64,000 nt of DNA from Bacteroidetes bacterium UBA7662 (GCA_002483345.1 DLHS01000003.1:1156-65155), one strand, 5' to 3'. Counted from the first letter of the stretch, positions 53,672 to 62,976 are shown. The notes: generated by a model from the letters alone, not told the origin. Numbers and translations: made by a program.

Positions 53672-54855
53672 GACACCGGCCTGATATTGCGGGCCACAAA
53701 AATGCTCAATACACACATCAGTGCGGCAAATATGCCCACATACTGAAAATTAAGCAATTGCCCCGCTTCATTTTTAGTCACGATAAATCCTGCTATCACC
53801 GACGCAACTGCAGTACTTAACTGTTGCACGGATGAGTTAAAGCTCATAAAAGCTCCCCTTTTGGCCGGATCTACGGCACCGGCGATCATAGCCTGAGAGG
53901 GAATCATGCGGCCGCCGCTCACAATAAAAAATGTGGTGGTAATCAACAGTACCACCACTATGGGTGTCTGAGGCAGATTAGTAATCAGCAGCAAAGGCAC
54001 TAAAGTCAATAGCCCGAAAATGGTATAGATTTTTTTGGTGCCATGCCGGTCGCTCAGTCTTCCTATCCAGGGAGAGGTGAAAATGGTGAAAAAGCCACCA
54101 AAAAGATAGATATAGGTCAGCTCCCGCTCGCTGAAACCTACATTGGCAACCATATACGGACTGATGAAGGGGGTTACGGTAAAACTCCCGAGCATAATCA
54201 TCATCATCAGTAAAAGTGCCAGCCGGAGATTGGCTGATCCTGCTACTGATTTTACCAGCACCAGCGGTGATGGTTTATTGGCCGCAGATTGAATGTGTCC
54301 TGTCATTACCGGCATCCAGAACCAGATACCTGCCAGGATTAAAACACCAATAGCTGCCAGAAACAGAAAAGGAGCATGCCAACTGGATACTGAAGCTATA
54401 AACAGCCCGAAGGGCACACCGAAAACGGAAGCGGCTGAAAAAGAGGCCGTCACCAGACCCATCGCGGTAGCTCTCCTTTCCATGGGTATGGCATCTCCAA
54501 TTACACTCATCACCAAAGCACCTAACATACCGCCAAAAGCACCTGTCACAATGCGGGCACTGATGAGCGCCCAATAACCTGGTGCAAGGGCGCAGGCCAG
54601 GGTACCCAGAACAAAACCGGTATAAACAACCAGCAATGCTTTCCGGCGATCGAAACGGTCAATAAAAAAAGCAGCCAGAAAACCTACTATACCGGCACTG
54701 AAAGTATATGCAGAGACCAGAAAACTGAATTGCTGCGGGCTTATTTCAAAAAGCCGCATGAGTTGGGGACCCAGCGGCATCATAATCATAAAGTCTACAA
54801 TGTTGGTAAATTGGATGGCTGCAAGTACAAACAGCAGCCGCTTTTCGTTTAGCAT
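53668..54855 (-). CDS. MFS transporter (drug/metabolite efflux type)
   Basis: 395 residues with twelve predicted transmembrane helices. The sequence ADFIDRFDRRKALLVVYTGF corresponds to the loop 2-3 motif, GAFGGMLGALVMSVIGD with PMERRATAMG to the motif in helix 4-5, and GRLSDRHGTKKIY to the second-half loop. This is the DHA1/AraJ-like group that exports drugs or sugars. The substrate is unknown. A TAGTTTTG box lies 7 bp before the ATG. Confidence 0.85.
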   Translation of the reverse strand: MLNEKRLLFVLAAIQFTNIVDFMIMMPLGPQLMRLFEISPQQFSFLVSAYTFSAGIVGFLAAFFIDRFDRRKALLVVYTGFVLGTLACALAPGYWALISARIVTGAFGGMLGALVMSVIGDAIPMERRATAMGLVTASFSAASVFGVPFGLFIASVSSWHAPFLFLAAIGVLILAGIWFWMPVMTGHIQSAANKPSPLVLVKSVAGSANLRLALLLMMMIMLGSFTVTPFISPYMVANVGFSERELTYIYLFGGFFTIFTSPWIGRLSDRHGTKKIYTIFGLLTLVPLLLITNLPQTPIVVVLLITTTFFIVSGGRMIPSQAMIAGAVDPAKRGAFMSFNSSVQQLSTAVASVIAGFIVTKNEAGQLLNFQYVGIFAALMCVLSIFVARNIRPVS

Positions 54856-54862
54856 GATGAGG

Positions 54863-54870
54863 CAAAACTA
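54863..54870 (-). promoter_or_regulatory. -7 box TAGTTTTG of the MFS gene
   Basis: Minus-strand TAGTTTTG ends 7 bp before the ATG at 54855, so the leader would be only a few bases. Confidence 0.5.
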
Positions 54871-54914
54871 CTAAAGCAAATCCAAATCAAATTCGTTCCG
54901 CTCAAGCCGGATGC

Positions 54915-55880
54915 TTAAGTAGTCATCAGTTTCCTTAAAACTTCCATACGCTGCAATTGCTGCATGAAAAACTTATTGCGGTATTTTTCAGAAACCCCGC
55001 TGATGAGCATCGATTTCTGCATCATCCCATCCAGCCATATTTCAGTTTGATTGGAGAAATTAAAATCTGTTGTCAGCATAAAATTAAAGCTGTGATGACT
55101 CAGATAGGTGTATTTGCTGCGGCCGGCTTTGATGAGTATGCAGTTGTTGCCTATCATGATGTCGTTGAGGTAAAAACGGAAAGGCACCCCGTTTTTGGAA
55201 CCACGTTCACACAAACGTTGCAGTTGTTGTAATTCGGCTACAAAATCATCACAAACCGCCAGTGCGATCTCTGTGCTTTCAAACAATCCGGATTCCCAGT
55301 AATATTCTATCTGCTTGAGGGTACTCGAGGCAGTTTCTTCTGTCCATATCTCCACACTCGGAATCTGCAGATAGGTTTCATAAATATCCCGCGCTGTGGC
55401 AATGAGTTCAGCTGACAGTATGTCGGGTTTAAAACGGCTACCTTCCAGCTCCGGCACGTTCATGATAGAACGCATCCAGTAAAACATCTTGAAGGCGGTG
55501 AGCGTTGGGTGCATGAAATGATGAAACACCGGAATGTCTTCGGCAGCATAGAGTATCTCCCCGTCATCGAAACTTTTAATACGTTTCAGATCTACCAGCA
55601 GGCGCAGCAGGTATTGATGAAAACTGGATAAATCAGGGTTTATCTGCTTGAATTCAAAAGTAACCGCATCCGGATTGGCAAGTGATTCAAAGGTGATACG
55701 GTAATGCTGACAGATAACCAGCACTTCTTCCAGTGAAAGGGCAGTTTCTCCTCGTAGACGGCGGTAAACACTGTCCTTGCTGATGTTCAATACGTCCGCC
55801 AGTTCATCTGCCAAAGCGTAATTAGGCGGGACTATCTGCCTGATCTTCTCAAAAAAACGTTGCTGAATCGCGTTTTCCAT
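54915..55880 (-). CDS. Helix-turn-helix transcriptional regulator with large C-terminal domain
   Basis: 321 residues. The N-terminal 65 residues hold an XRE-like helix-turn-helix (ALADELADVLNISKDSVYRRLRGETALSLEEVLVICQHY). The remaining 250 residues are helical with few known motifs and may bind a ligand or mediate dimerisation. Proteins of this layout are common in Bacteroidota, without an assigned role. It is 59 bp upstream of the MFS gene on the same strand, so control of that exporter is a reasonable guess. The 213-bp region before it shows no clear promoter box. Confidence 0.75.
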   Translation of the reverse strand: MENAIQQRFFEKIRQIVPPNYALADELADVLNISKDSVYRRLRGETALSLEEVLVICQHYRITFESLANPDAVTFEFKQINPDLSSFHQYLLRLLVDLKRIKSFDDGEILYAAEDIPVFHHFMHPTLTAFKMFYWMRSIMNVPELEGSRFKPDILSAELIATARDIYETYLQIPSVEIWTEETASSTLKQIEYYWESGLFESTEIALAVCDDFVAELQQLQRLCERGSKNGVPFRFYLNDIMIGNNCILIKAGRSKYTYLSHHSFNFMLTTDFNFSNQTEIWLDGMMQKSMLISGVSEKYRNKFFMQQLQRMEVLRKLMTT

Positions 55881-56105
55881 AGCTGATTATTGCACTTATT
55901 GCAAATGAATGCCACACAATGTAGTAAATATTGCAACTCGGACAAGGCTTTTAAGTACTAAGTACAACCGTATGACTTTTTGTACAGGGAACTGACCCGC
56001 CAAAGCCAGAAAGTGCTACAAATACTTTCACAGACAGACCAAGGCCGTTTTAGGACATGGACACGGGATGTGAGCTTTGTCTCATTCTCCTAAATGATAA
56101 GGACT

Positions 56106-57221
56106 ATGAAAAACAACATGATCATTCTGCTGCTCGGTATAGTACTGACGGCACACAACACCCCCCTCCTGGCACAATCTCAGAAACGTTCGGTAGCTGT
56201 TTTGCACATCGACACCAAAGGTCTTGGTTATGACCCTACCTCCATGGGAAATCTGGTAAGACTGGAGTTGGAAAAAATTGGCGCGTATGAGGTCGTCGAC
56301 CGTTATGATGTGGACTACCTGATCAAAAAAAACCAGCTGGATGTCAGTGGCTGCTACGGCAAAATCTGTCTGGTGGAAATCGGTAAACAAATCCGGGTCG
56401 ACAAAATGTTCAGCGGCTCGGTAGAACTGGTGGGTGAAAAAATCATTATCCAGCTTCGTATGGTGGATGTACAGTCTGAATCCATCGAATTGTCGAATGT
56501 CAAGGAATTCCTCAATCTACCCAAAAACATACAGGAGATGGTAAATATCACCCTGCTCGAAATGTATGGCAAACCCACCGACAAAGAAATTGAACGTGAA
56601 CTGACTGCCAAAAACGACCTTGAGAATTACCGGAATAATCCCGGCCGCTACCGCCTGCAGAACGATGGTCCGCGCATGGGTTTTACCGTCTTTACCGGCC
56701 CGGTCGTTGGTACCCTGCAGGGCAGCACCATCGATGGGGGTTATGGCTTCAACAATTCCGTGATGTTTCAGTTTGGGTATCAGTTCGAGAAACAGTACCT
56801 GAACGAAGGTCGTTTCCAGGCACTTTTCGAATTTTTACCTATGATTACGGGTCTCGACAAACGAATGATCATCCCCAGCTTCACCCTCATGAACGGTATA
56901 CGTGATAACAAAAGCGGCTGGGAGTTCGGACTCGGCCCTACCTTCAGTGTGGTGCGCTACAAAAAAGGCTTCATCGACCGTCAGGGCAACTGGTTTGATA
57001 ATCGGATGGATAATATGGAGTTATACGATTCTCAGCGCTTCGACAGCAGAGGCACTCCTTACCTTAATACGGGTTTCATTCTGGCAGTAGGTAAAACCTT
57101 CCGTTCCGGCAAATTAAATGTCCCTGTGAATGCCTATTGGATCCCTGCTTCGAACGGCTCCAGATTTGGCCTGTCGTTCGGGTTTAACGCGAAAAATGAC
57201 GACCGGTATAAGGATTTGTAA
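56106..57221 (+). CDS. CsgG/TolB-N-like domain fused to a C-terminal barrel-like domain
   Basis: About 371 residues from ATG 56106, which starts the signal peptide (MKNNMIILLLGIVLTAHNTPLLAQ); 56094 is an alternative. Residues of about 30-170 (KRSVAVLHIDTKGLGYDP, LVRLELEKIGAYEVVDRYDVDYLIKK, SGCYGKICLVEIGKQIRVDKMFSGSV) resemble the CsgG/FlgO/TolB-N type fold found in periplasmic secretion and assembly factors. The last 170 residues are beta-strand-rich (GFTVFTGPVVG, FGLSFGFNAK), like a small outer-membrane barrel. The combination suggests an envelope protein; the job is unknown. A bidirectional terminator follows it. Confidence 0.72.
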   Translation: MKNNMIILLLGIVLTAHNTPLLAQSQKRSVAVLHIDTKGLGYDPTSMGNLVRLELEKIGAYEVVDRYDVDYLIKKNQLDVSGCYGKICLVEIGKQIRVDKMFSGSVELVGEKIIIQLRMVDVQSESIELSNVKEFLNLPKNIQEMVNITLLEMYGKPTDKEIERELTAKNDLENYRNNPGRYRLQNDGPRMGFTVFTGPVVGTLQGSTIDGGYGFNNSVMFQFGYQFEKQYLNEGRFQALFEFLPMITGLDKRMIIPSFTLMNGIRDNKSGWEFGLGPTFSVVRYKKGFIDRQGNWFDNRMDNMELYDSQRFDSRGTPYLNTGFILAVGKTFRSGKLNVPVNAYWIPASNGSRFGLSFGFNAKNDDRYKDL

Positions 57222-57258
57222 GGGATAGAATCTGTCATTATCTTCTTTATCGAAAAGC

Positions 57259-57289
57259 AAAAAGCCTTAGATTTCTCTAAGGCTTTTTT
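57259..57289. terminator. Bidirectional terminator between the CsgG-like gene and tRNA-Asp
   Basis: Perfect 10-bp arms AAAGCCTTAG and CTAAGGCTTT around ATTTCT, with an A-run before and a T-run after, so it can serve both convergent transcripts. Confidence 0.9.
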
Positions 57290-57290
57290 G

Positions 57291-57364
57291 CGGTCCGGAC
57301 GGGACTCGAACCCGCGACCCCATGCGTGACAGGCATGTATTCTAACCAACTGAACTACCGAACC
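57291..57364 (-). tRNA. tRNA-Asp (anticodon GTC)
   Basis: On the minus strand the gene opens with acceptor GGTTCGG, pairs with CCGGACC at the 3' end (one T-G wobble) and has discriminator G. The D-arm region is GTTCAGTTGG, the anticodon arm holds CTGTCAC with GTC, and the T-arm is GCGGGTTCGAGTCCCGT. CCA is not encoded. Length 74 nt before CCA. Confidence 0.95.
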
Positions 57365-57421
57365 TTTGTGCTCATTGGGACTGCAAATATAAAGCTGCAA
57401 AGTACTTTTGCAACCCTGAAA

Positions 57422-57452
57422 CAAAAAAAATCCCCGCTTTTCAGCGGGGATT
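57422..57452 (-). terminator. Intrinsic terminator of the 57.5-58.2 kb lipoprotein gene
   Basis: On the minus strand TCCCCGCT and AGCGGGGA arms with a 4-base loop are followed by eight T. It lies 20 bp after the stop codon. Confidence 0.9.
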
Positions 57453-57471
57453 CGGCTTCTAACCACAGCAA

Positions 57472-58212
57472 CTAGTTGATAGTGACTGTTTTCGTTTTTA
57501 CAACCTCCATGATGCGGTAGATTTTTTTACCATTGAAGTTGTTAGACTCAACCTGATAAGGCGTAACCTGTATCATGCCTGTACCGGCACCTACACTGGC
57601 CATCTGGGCAGCCGTGAAGTTGCAGGTGGTCTGATTACCGGCTACTGTTTTGGTTACATAGCTGCTGCCTCCAACGACCATACAGATGATGCTGTCGGCA
57701 TTGGATACGTTACCCCAGCTCATGACATAGGCAGCGGAGGTGCTGGGTGCAGCACTGGTGATGGCCCAGCTGCTGCCTGGAAAATTCTGCGCAAAAGTAG
57801 ATACTGCAGGGAAAGTTCCTGCACCGGCTACCTCCCAGGGAGTGCCATTCATCCAGTCGATACCACTTGGGTTGGTGACTGAAATAGTGCTGGTGTAAAC
57901 GTTGTTGTTGTTTGTCAAGGCCTGACCATCAACTGTCACTGTGCCTACATTGGCCATGGTTGTAAAATTACCGGTGGTATTGGTAAAGAAGGCCGATGCC
58001 AGTCCTACAGGCACATCAATTGGGCCAATAGGGGTTTCGGTGGTGGTAACAGATTCAATGCTTACCAGAACGCCGTCTGCGTCATTGAAATAAAGTGCGG
58101 TATTGGGGTCACCGGTAACGGGTGTGGGAGCAGGTGTCGGAGCTTCCTCTTCTTTTTTGCAAGAAGACAGCAATACAACACAACAAGCGAAGAGCAACAG
58201 GGATTTTTTCAT
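57472..58212 (-). CDS. Lipoprotein, function unknown
   Basis: 246 residues. SPII signal with lipobox LSSC, then a Glu/Pro/Thr linker (KKEEEAPTPAPTPV). The mature part is Thr/Ser/Asn-rich and beta-predicted, with no catalytic motif visible; it ends in a strand pattern (YRIMEVVKTKTVTIN). This is a common surface-lipoprotein layout in Bacteroidota. It is transcribed alone: a terminator follows it and 88 bp separate it from the gene upstream. Confidence 0.75.
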   Translation of the reverse strand: MKKSLLLFACCVVLLSSCKKEEEAPTPAPTPVTGDPNTALYFNDADGVLVSIESVTTTETPIGPIDVPVGLASAFFTNTTGNFTTMANVGTVTVDGQALTNNNNVYTSTISVTNPSGIDWMNGTPWEVAGAGTFPAVSTFAQNFPGSSWAITSAAPSTSAAYVMSWGNVSNADSIICMVVGGSSYVTKTVAGNQTTCNFTAAQMASVGAGTGMIQVTPYQVESNNFNGKKIYRIMEVVKTKTVTIN

Positions 58213-58300
58213 AGGTTTAATTTTATGGCAAGATCACGCCAAATTACCCCTTGTACAATCCCATCACTGGGGCATTTCCTATACCCTCCGGAGGGTAGCT

Positions 58301-58849
58301 TCAGAAAATATCCGCTTCTATCTTGATAGCACTGTTGATCCGCAGATTGATCTGATTGCTGTTCAATTCCCGGTTGATGGTTTCAACCCGAAGTGCAAAT
58401 TTTTCCTTTTTTACATATTCCTGCAGATCTACACTTTCATCTACAGTAAGGGTAAGTGAACGCAGTCCGGTTTGCGGAATCTCTTCCAGAAAGGCGATGC
58501 GTTTTTCCGGCAAACCGTCGGCTGACAGATAGATGCGAATGGTACGTAAAAAGTCAAAATCTGCGGAGCCTGGCGATTGGATATTTATTTGCAGACTTTC
58601 CATAAAAGCTGATCTGACCAGCGATGCATCGGTATTATTTGCCTGAAACTCCTGAGCAGAATTGGTTTGAATGTCAGGAGTTGCAACATTGATGGGCAGG
58701 TTGATCAGGGTACTGCTGGGGATGGTGGCATAGGTCTCCTGCCGTATGGTGAAACGGGTCAGTTCCCTTATTTTCTTACAAGCCGGCAAACTGACAGCGA
58801 CCATGAGGCCTATGATGAAGTAACTAATAATTATACGGTGCTTATACAT
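58301..58849 (-). CDS. Lipoprotein downstream of the histidine kinase, function unknown
   Basis: 182 residues. The hydrophobic N-terminus ends in LPAC, a good lipobox. The mature part is rich in beta strands (FDFLRTIRIYLSADGLPEKRIAFLEEI, SLTLTVDESVDLQEYVKKEKFALRVETINRE). No family was recognised. Its start overlaps the end of the histidine kinase gene by 8 bp, so the two are likely co-transcribed; an involvement in the same signalling response is only an inference. Confidence 0.72.
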   Translation of the reverse strand: MYKHRIIISYFIIGLMVAVSLPACKKIRELTRFTIRQETYATIPSSTLINLPINVATPDIQTNSAQEFQANNTDASLVRSAFMESLQINIQSPGSADFDFLRTIRIYLSADGLPEKRIAFLEEIPQTGLRSLTLTVDESVDLQEYVKKEKFALRVETINRELNSNQINLRINSAIKIEADIF

Positions 58850-60032
58850 CCTGATTCCTTAAGGTGAAAATCATATTTGTTCCTTCGTTTACGGCACTTT
58901 CAATGGTCAGCGCCCCATCGTGCCGCACAATAAATTCCCTGGAAAGCAACAAGCCAACGCCTGCTCCTCTTTCTTTAGCGGTACCACGGGTGCTGAAACG
59001 GTGCTCCCATTGCATCAGCTTTGGCAAATCCTGCGGAGAGATGCCGCAACCGGTGTCCTGTACATACAACCTTACGCCGTCCTCCATCTCACTGCCGCCT
59101 ATGGTTATCCGGCCACTGGCAGTAAATTTAAGGGCATTGGTCAAAAGATTGCGTAATACAAAAGTAACCATTTGTCTGTCAAGATTTCCTTTAAGGTCTG
59201 GCGCTACCTTATTAACCAACTGCAGTCCTTTGCTTTTAGCCTTCACTTCATGATCTGCCAGCAGTGACGCAACCAAAGGCCGGAGATAGACTGTTTCAGG
59301 ATAAAACCCGCCTTCTTTCTGCATGGATCCTGCCCAGCTGAGCATGTTTTCAAGCAATTCACGGCCATTCCCCACCAGCTTGAGCGCATCGGTCAGAATT
59401 TCCTTTAGCTCCTGTGTGTCCGTTTCTGTCGGGTCAATGAACTCCAGCAGTACCTGCAGGCTACTGAGCGGGCCGCGCACATCGTGTGCGATTACTGACA
59501 ACATTTTATTCTGTATATGCGATAACCGGTTCAGTTCATCATTCTGCAACCTGGTTTCCAGCTGTTTTACGACTTGTCTGCCCAGGGTGGCTATGGCTTT
59601 TTTCTGAAGATCGGTAAGCTTGCGTGGCACCCTGTCAATCACACAGAGTGTCCCCAGTTTGAAACCCTCCGGGTTTACCAGGGGCATACCAGCATAAAAA
59701 CGGATGTTGGGATCACCGGTAACAAGTGGGTTGTCGAAAAAACGTTCGTCCTGTTGCGCATCTTCTATTTCCATAATCGCTTCATCATGGATGGCATGTG
59801 CACAAAAAGAGGTATCTCTGGGAGTACCAGGCAATGAAAGGCCAATTTTGGCCTTAAACCATTGCCTGTCGTCGTCAATCAGCGTTATCAGGGAAATCGG
59901 CACCTCACATATTTCTGAAGCCAGCTGTACCAGTTCATCATATTCAAGCTCAGGGTCAGTATCGAGTACTTTGTATTGGCGAAGTGCCTGGAGTCGCTCT
60001 TTTTCATTGCCTGGTTTGGGCGCTGCAATCAT
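58842..60032 (-). CDS. GAF-domain sensor histidine kinase
   Basis: 396 residues, no signal peptide or membrane segment, so it is cytoplasmic. A GAF domain occupies about residues 20-160 (ICEVPISLITLIDDDRQWFKAKIGL, FYAGMPLVNPEGFKLGTLCVID). The kinase core follows: H-box SVIAHDVRGPLSSLQVLLE, N-box NLLTNALKFT, G1 DTGCGISPQDL, and GAGVGLLLSREF. It should autophosphorylate and pass phosphate to a response regulator, none of which lies nearby. The GAF signal is unknown. Confidence 0.9.
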   Translation of the reverse strand: MIAAPKPGNEKERLQALRQYKVLDTDPELEYDELVQLASEICEVPISLITLIDDDRQWFKAKIGLSLPGTPRDTSFCAHAIHDEAIMEIEDAQQDERFFDNPLVTGDPNIRFYAGMPLVNPEGFKLGTLCVIDRVPRKLTDLQKKAIATLGRQVVKQLETRLQNDELNRLSHIQNKMLSVIAHDVRGPLSSLQVLLEFIDPTETDTQELKEILTDALKLVGNGRELLENMLSWAGSMQKEGGFYPETVYLRPLVASLLADHEVKAKSKGLQLVNKVAPDLKGNLDRQMVTFVLRNLLTNALKFTASGRITIGGSEMEDGVRLYVQDTGCGISPQDLPKLMQWEHRFSTRGTAKERGAGVGLLLSREFIVRHDGALTIESAVNEGTNMIFTLRNQDV

Positions 60033-60294
60033 ATGGTAAGTTTTGATAGTTCAGGGGATATTTATACTTACGATAAAAATATTTATTCGGTTCTAAAGGT
60101 AGATGAATTTGGTCTTTGCCCTATATGTCAGGTCCATTCAGGCTGTTTTTTGCCTTTGATGAGATTAAAACGCTGCCCTTACTGCACGGTACTTTGAGTC
60201 CACTGCCGGCTATACAGCCTTACCATCGCGGGTGAAGTCGACCCTGCTTCCCCCCTTCGCATGAAATCTCACGGTCGAAATAAGCCAGAATGTC

Positions 60295-60302
60295 TATATT
60301 CG
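60295..60302 (+). promoter_or_regulatory. -7-like box TATATTCG of accA
   Basis: A TTCG variant of TAnnTTTG, 17 bp before the accA ATG at 60320. Confidence 0.4.
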
Positions 60303-60319
60303 CAGGTCAAAGTAAGCTT

Positions 60320-61270
60320 ATGATTTTCCTCGATTTCGAAAAGCCCATACAGGAGTTATATCAGGAACTGGAAAAGCTCCAGGAAATCCAAGAGAAGGGC
60401 AAATCAGATGTTTCGGCATCGATTGCAGCCCTGGAAAAACAGATACTCGAAGAGAAAACCAAACTTTACACTGGGCTCACCGGCTGGCAGAAAGTACAGG
60501 TTTCGCGTCACATGGAGCGTCCCTACACGCTTTATTATGTGAACCAGATGTGCAGCGACTTCATGGAGCTTTATGGTGATCGTAATATCCGTGACGACAA
60601 AGCCATTGTAGGTGGTTTTGCCAGCCTGGAAGGCCGTACTGTCATGTTTATTGGCCACCAGAAGGGCATCAATACCAAAATGCGACAATACCGCAACTTC
60701 GGGATGGCCAACCCGGAAGGTTACCGGAAGGCACTCCGGCTGATGAAAATGGCTGAGAAATTCAATAAACCAATTGTCACCTTTATAGATACACCCGGTG
60801 CCTATCCCGGCATTGAAGGGGAAGAACGCGGACAGGCTGAAGCCATTGCCCGCAACATACGGGATATGTTTATGCTGAAGGTACCGGTGATTTGTATCAT
60901 CGTGGGAGAAGGTGCTTCTGGCGGCGCGATTGGTATAGGCGTAGGCGACCGTGTATTTATGCTGGCCAACACCTGGTATTCGGTTATTTCACCTGAATCC
61001 TGCTCTTCTATCCTGTGGCGCAGCTGGGATTACAAAGAAACCGCTGCAGAAGCCCTCAAGCTTACTGCCGACCACATGCTCGCCAATGGATTAATTGACG
61101 GAATCATAGAAGAACCTATCGGCGGTGCTCATGCTGAGCCTGAAGCCATGGCTGCCATACTCAAGGCAAAACTCATCAGCACCCTCGACGAACTCGAAAA
61201 ACAAACTCCTGATGCACGTATCACCAGCCGGATTGATAAGTTCTGCCGGATGGGCGTGATTAATGAATAA
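60320..61270 (+). CDS. accA: Acetyl-CoA carboxylase carboxyltransferase subunit alpha
   Basis: About 316 residues from ATG 60320, which begins the family pattern MIFLDFEKPIQELYQELEKL; the frame is open ten codons further. The carboxyltransferase core shows GDRNIRDDKAIVGGFASLEG, FGMANPEGYRKALRLMKMAEKFNKPI, DTPGAYPGIEGEERGQAEAIA and GEGASGGAIGIGVGDRV. With AccD it transfers the carboxyl group from biotin to acetyl-CoA, the committed step of fatty acid synthesis. No other acc genes are adjacent. Confidence 0.95.
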   Translation: MIFLDFEKPIQELYQELEKLQEIQEKGKSDVSASIAALEKQILEEKTKLYTGLTGWQKVQVSRHMERPYTLYYVNQMCSDFMELYGDRNIRDDKAIVGGFASLEGRTVMFIGHQKGINTKMRQYRNFGMANPEGYRKALRLMKMAEKFNKPIVTFIDTPGAYPGIEGEERGQAEAIARNIRDMFMLKVPVICIIVGEGASGGAIGIGVGDRVFMLANTWYSVISPESCSSILWRSWDYKETAAEALKLTADHMLANGLIDGIIEEPIGGAHAEPEAMAAILKAKLISTLDELEKQTPDARITSRIDKFCRMGVINE

Positions 61271-61276
61271 TGTTCT

Positions 61277-61613
61277 TTAAATGGGTAAAACGGATTAAAC
61301 GGTAAAACGGGTTAAACGGTAAAACGGATTAAACGGTAAAACGGATTAAACGGGTAAAATGGCTAAACGGGTTAAACGGGGTCGCCTGGCGGCTAATCGT
61401 GTAGGGATGCGTGTTTGACAACCCTTTCGTACACCACTCCTCCTTGCGGTTAACCCCTCATCCCGAACCTGATTATCCCCATTTAATCCAAAACACCATT
61501 TAAATGTTTCCCCTTTTGCCCTTTTACCGTTTAGCCATTGCCATTTAACCCGTTTTACCGTTTAATCCGTTTAACCCGTTTAGCCATTTTACCCTTTTAC
61601 CCCTTTACCCTAA
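61277..61613. repeat. TTAAACGG-family inverted pair between accA and a lipoprotein gene
   Basis: Left arm 61277-61381 repeats TTAAACGGTAAAACGGGT-like words with 8-9-bp periodicity; right arm 61500-61613 has the reverse-complement words (CCGTTTAACCCGTTTTACC). The interior of about 118 bp (61382-61499) contains no gene. Together they fill nearly all of the 368-bp gap. Single copies of the same words occur at 45838-45882. Confidence 0.85.
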
Positions 61614-61638
61614 AAAAAACCAGATCGCCAGCCCGATG

Positions 61639-62961
61639 TTATCTGTTAAACAGAAACTTTACATCCAGCAGCTTACCATTGGCGGGCAGTGTTAACGGCA
61701 CCCCATTCACGGGCTCAATCCTGATGACAGATGGAGAAATGTGGCCGTCGTAATGCACCAACCAGTTCAGGCGTGCATCTGAAACGGTTGCGGTTTCTTT
61801 ATTCATATGCGTGGTAAGCAGATTACCCTCAAGGGCGTAGGTATATGCCTGATCAGTGGCCAGCAGATTGAATCTGGAAGAATTGAGGTAGCCGTCTTTC
61901 ATGACTCTTTCAATTTTCTCCGTTTCCGGTAATTCCCTTACAGTAACCAGTAAATTGCTGCTGAAGTAGTATCGGATAATTACCCCGCGCTGTCCCCTGT
62001 TTCCGAAAAAAATCAGGCTGTTTTCGCTTTCCTCCACCACATGTACCGGCTCAAAATCAACAGAACGGCTGATGATTACGCCTTTATTTACCGGATGTAT
62101 CATTTTAAGATGGTATTGTTCCGGGTTGCTCCTTTGCTGCTCCACAAGCAGCAAATGATCAGGAAGCCGGTGTACAAAAACGGGGGTAGCCGTGGATGGA
62201 CTCTGATACTGAAAAACCTGCTGCAGATTGCGAGAAAAACCAAGTATCAGGCCACTTTCGAGTGCCGCGTATACCATGTCTCCGTCTGCTGAATGTACAG
62301 ACGCCACAGCTGTCTGAGAAGGAGAAACAGGGACTGTCCTCACCTGATCCATGGCGGGAAGATCCAGCACCCTGAGGCTCGCCTGACTCGCAGGAAAACC
62401 TACAAAAGAACCTCCGGCTGCCAACGCCGCACCACCTGCATAATTACCGGCCAGCACATGTGTCTGAATACTGAAATCAGGCCTTACCAGGGTAGCCTGA
62501 CAAACATTCCCCTCCTGGCTGATCACAATCATTGCCTTGAATGCCAGCGGTGTCTCTGTGAGACTGACCGGCAGAAATTTCCGGGCTTCAGACTCACCAT
62601 TAGAAGCGGTAAAGACCACATAATAATCACCCGACCTTAGTAAATCGCTGGTTACGGCGAGTCGGAGTTCCTGCATGGTGACTGTTTCACCCTGCAGGGT
62701 AACTTCGTGGACCGGACCTACCCGGTTAAAACCGGCATCCACGAGTGAAAGACTCAGATACCGGAGGCCGGCAGGATCGTTCGCCTTTACTGTAAGTGCA
62801 AGTGTATCCGGTAATTGCATGGCCAGCGATGTGGCTTCCGTTACAAATTGCAGTTGTGGCGGGCTGAGGGGACCGGTATCTTTTTTACAGGCGGTTGCTG
62901 ATAAAATCAGCAAGCCTGCCCAAAGCAAGCCGTGCTTCAATAAATTTGTAGATTGGCTCAT
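61639..62961 (-). CDS. Lipoprotein with beta-propeller-like repeats, function unknown
   Basis: 440 residues. SPII signal with lipobox ATAC. The N-terminal 120 residues look like an Ig-like domain (LALTVKANDPAGLRYLSLSLVDAG). The rest has repeated strand groups (AAGGSFVGFPASQASLRVLDLP, DGDMVYAALESGLILGFSR, FFGNRGQRGVIIRYYF) suggesting a beta-propeller. No catalytic residues were recognised. It is divergent from ligA with only 15 bp between start codons, so their promoters overlap each other's coding DNA. Confidence 0.75.
   Translation of the reverse strand: MSQSTNLLKHGLLWAGLLILSATACKKDTGPLSPPQLQFVTEATSLAMQLPDTLALTVKANDPAGLRYLSLSLVDAGFNRVGPVHEVTLQGETVTMQELRLAVTSDLLRSGDYYVVFTASNGESEARKFLPVSLTETPLAFKAMIVISQEGNVCQATLVRPDFSIQTHVLAGNYAGGAALAAGGSFVGFPASQASLRVLDLPAMDQVRTVPVSPSQTAVASVHSADGDMVYAALESGLILGFSRNLQQVFQYQSPSTATPVFVHRLPDHLLLVEQQRSNPEQYHLKMIHPVNKGVIISRSVDFEPVHVVEESENSLIFFGNRGQRGVIIRYYFSSNLLVTVRELPETEKIERVMKDGYLNSSRFNLLATDQAYTYALEGNLLTTHMNKETATVSDARLNWLVHYDGHISPSVIRIEPVNGVPLTLPANGKLLDVKFLFNR
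62941..62948 (+). promoter_or_regulatory. -7 box TAAATTTG of ligA
   Basis: TAAATTTG fits TAnnTTTG and lies 28 bp before the ligA ATG, inside the first codons of the divergent lipoprotein gene. Confidence 0.55.
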
Positions 62962-62976
62962 GTACTAAGATACAAA

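Noticed and set aside
61277..61613. Possible CRISPR or iteron array
   Set aside because: Words are 8-9 bp, degenerate and without spacers; no replication initiator or cas gene is adjacent.
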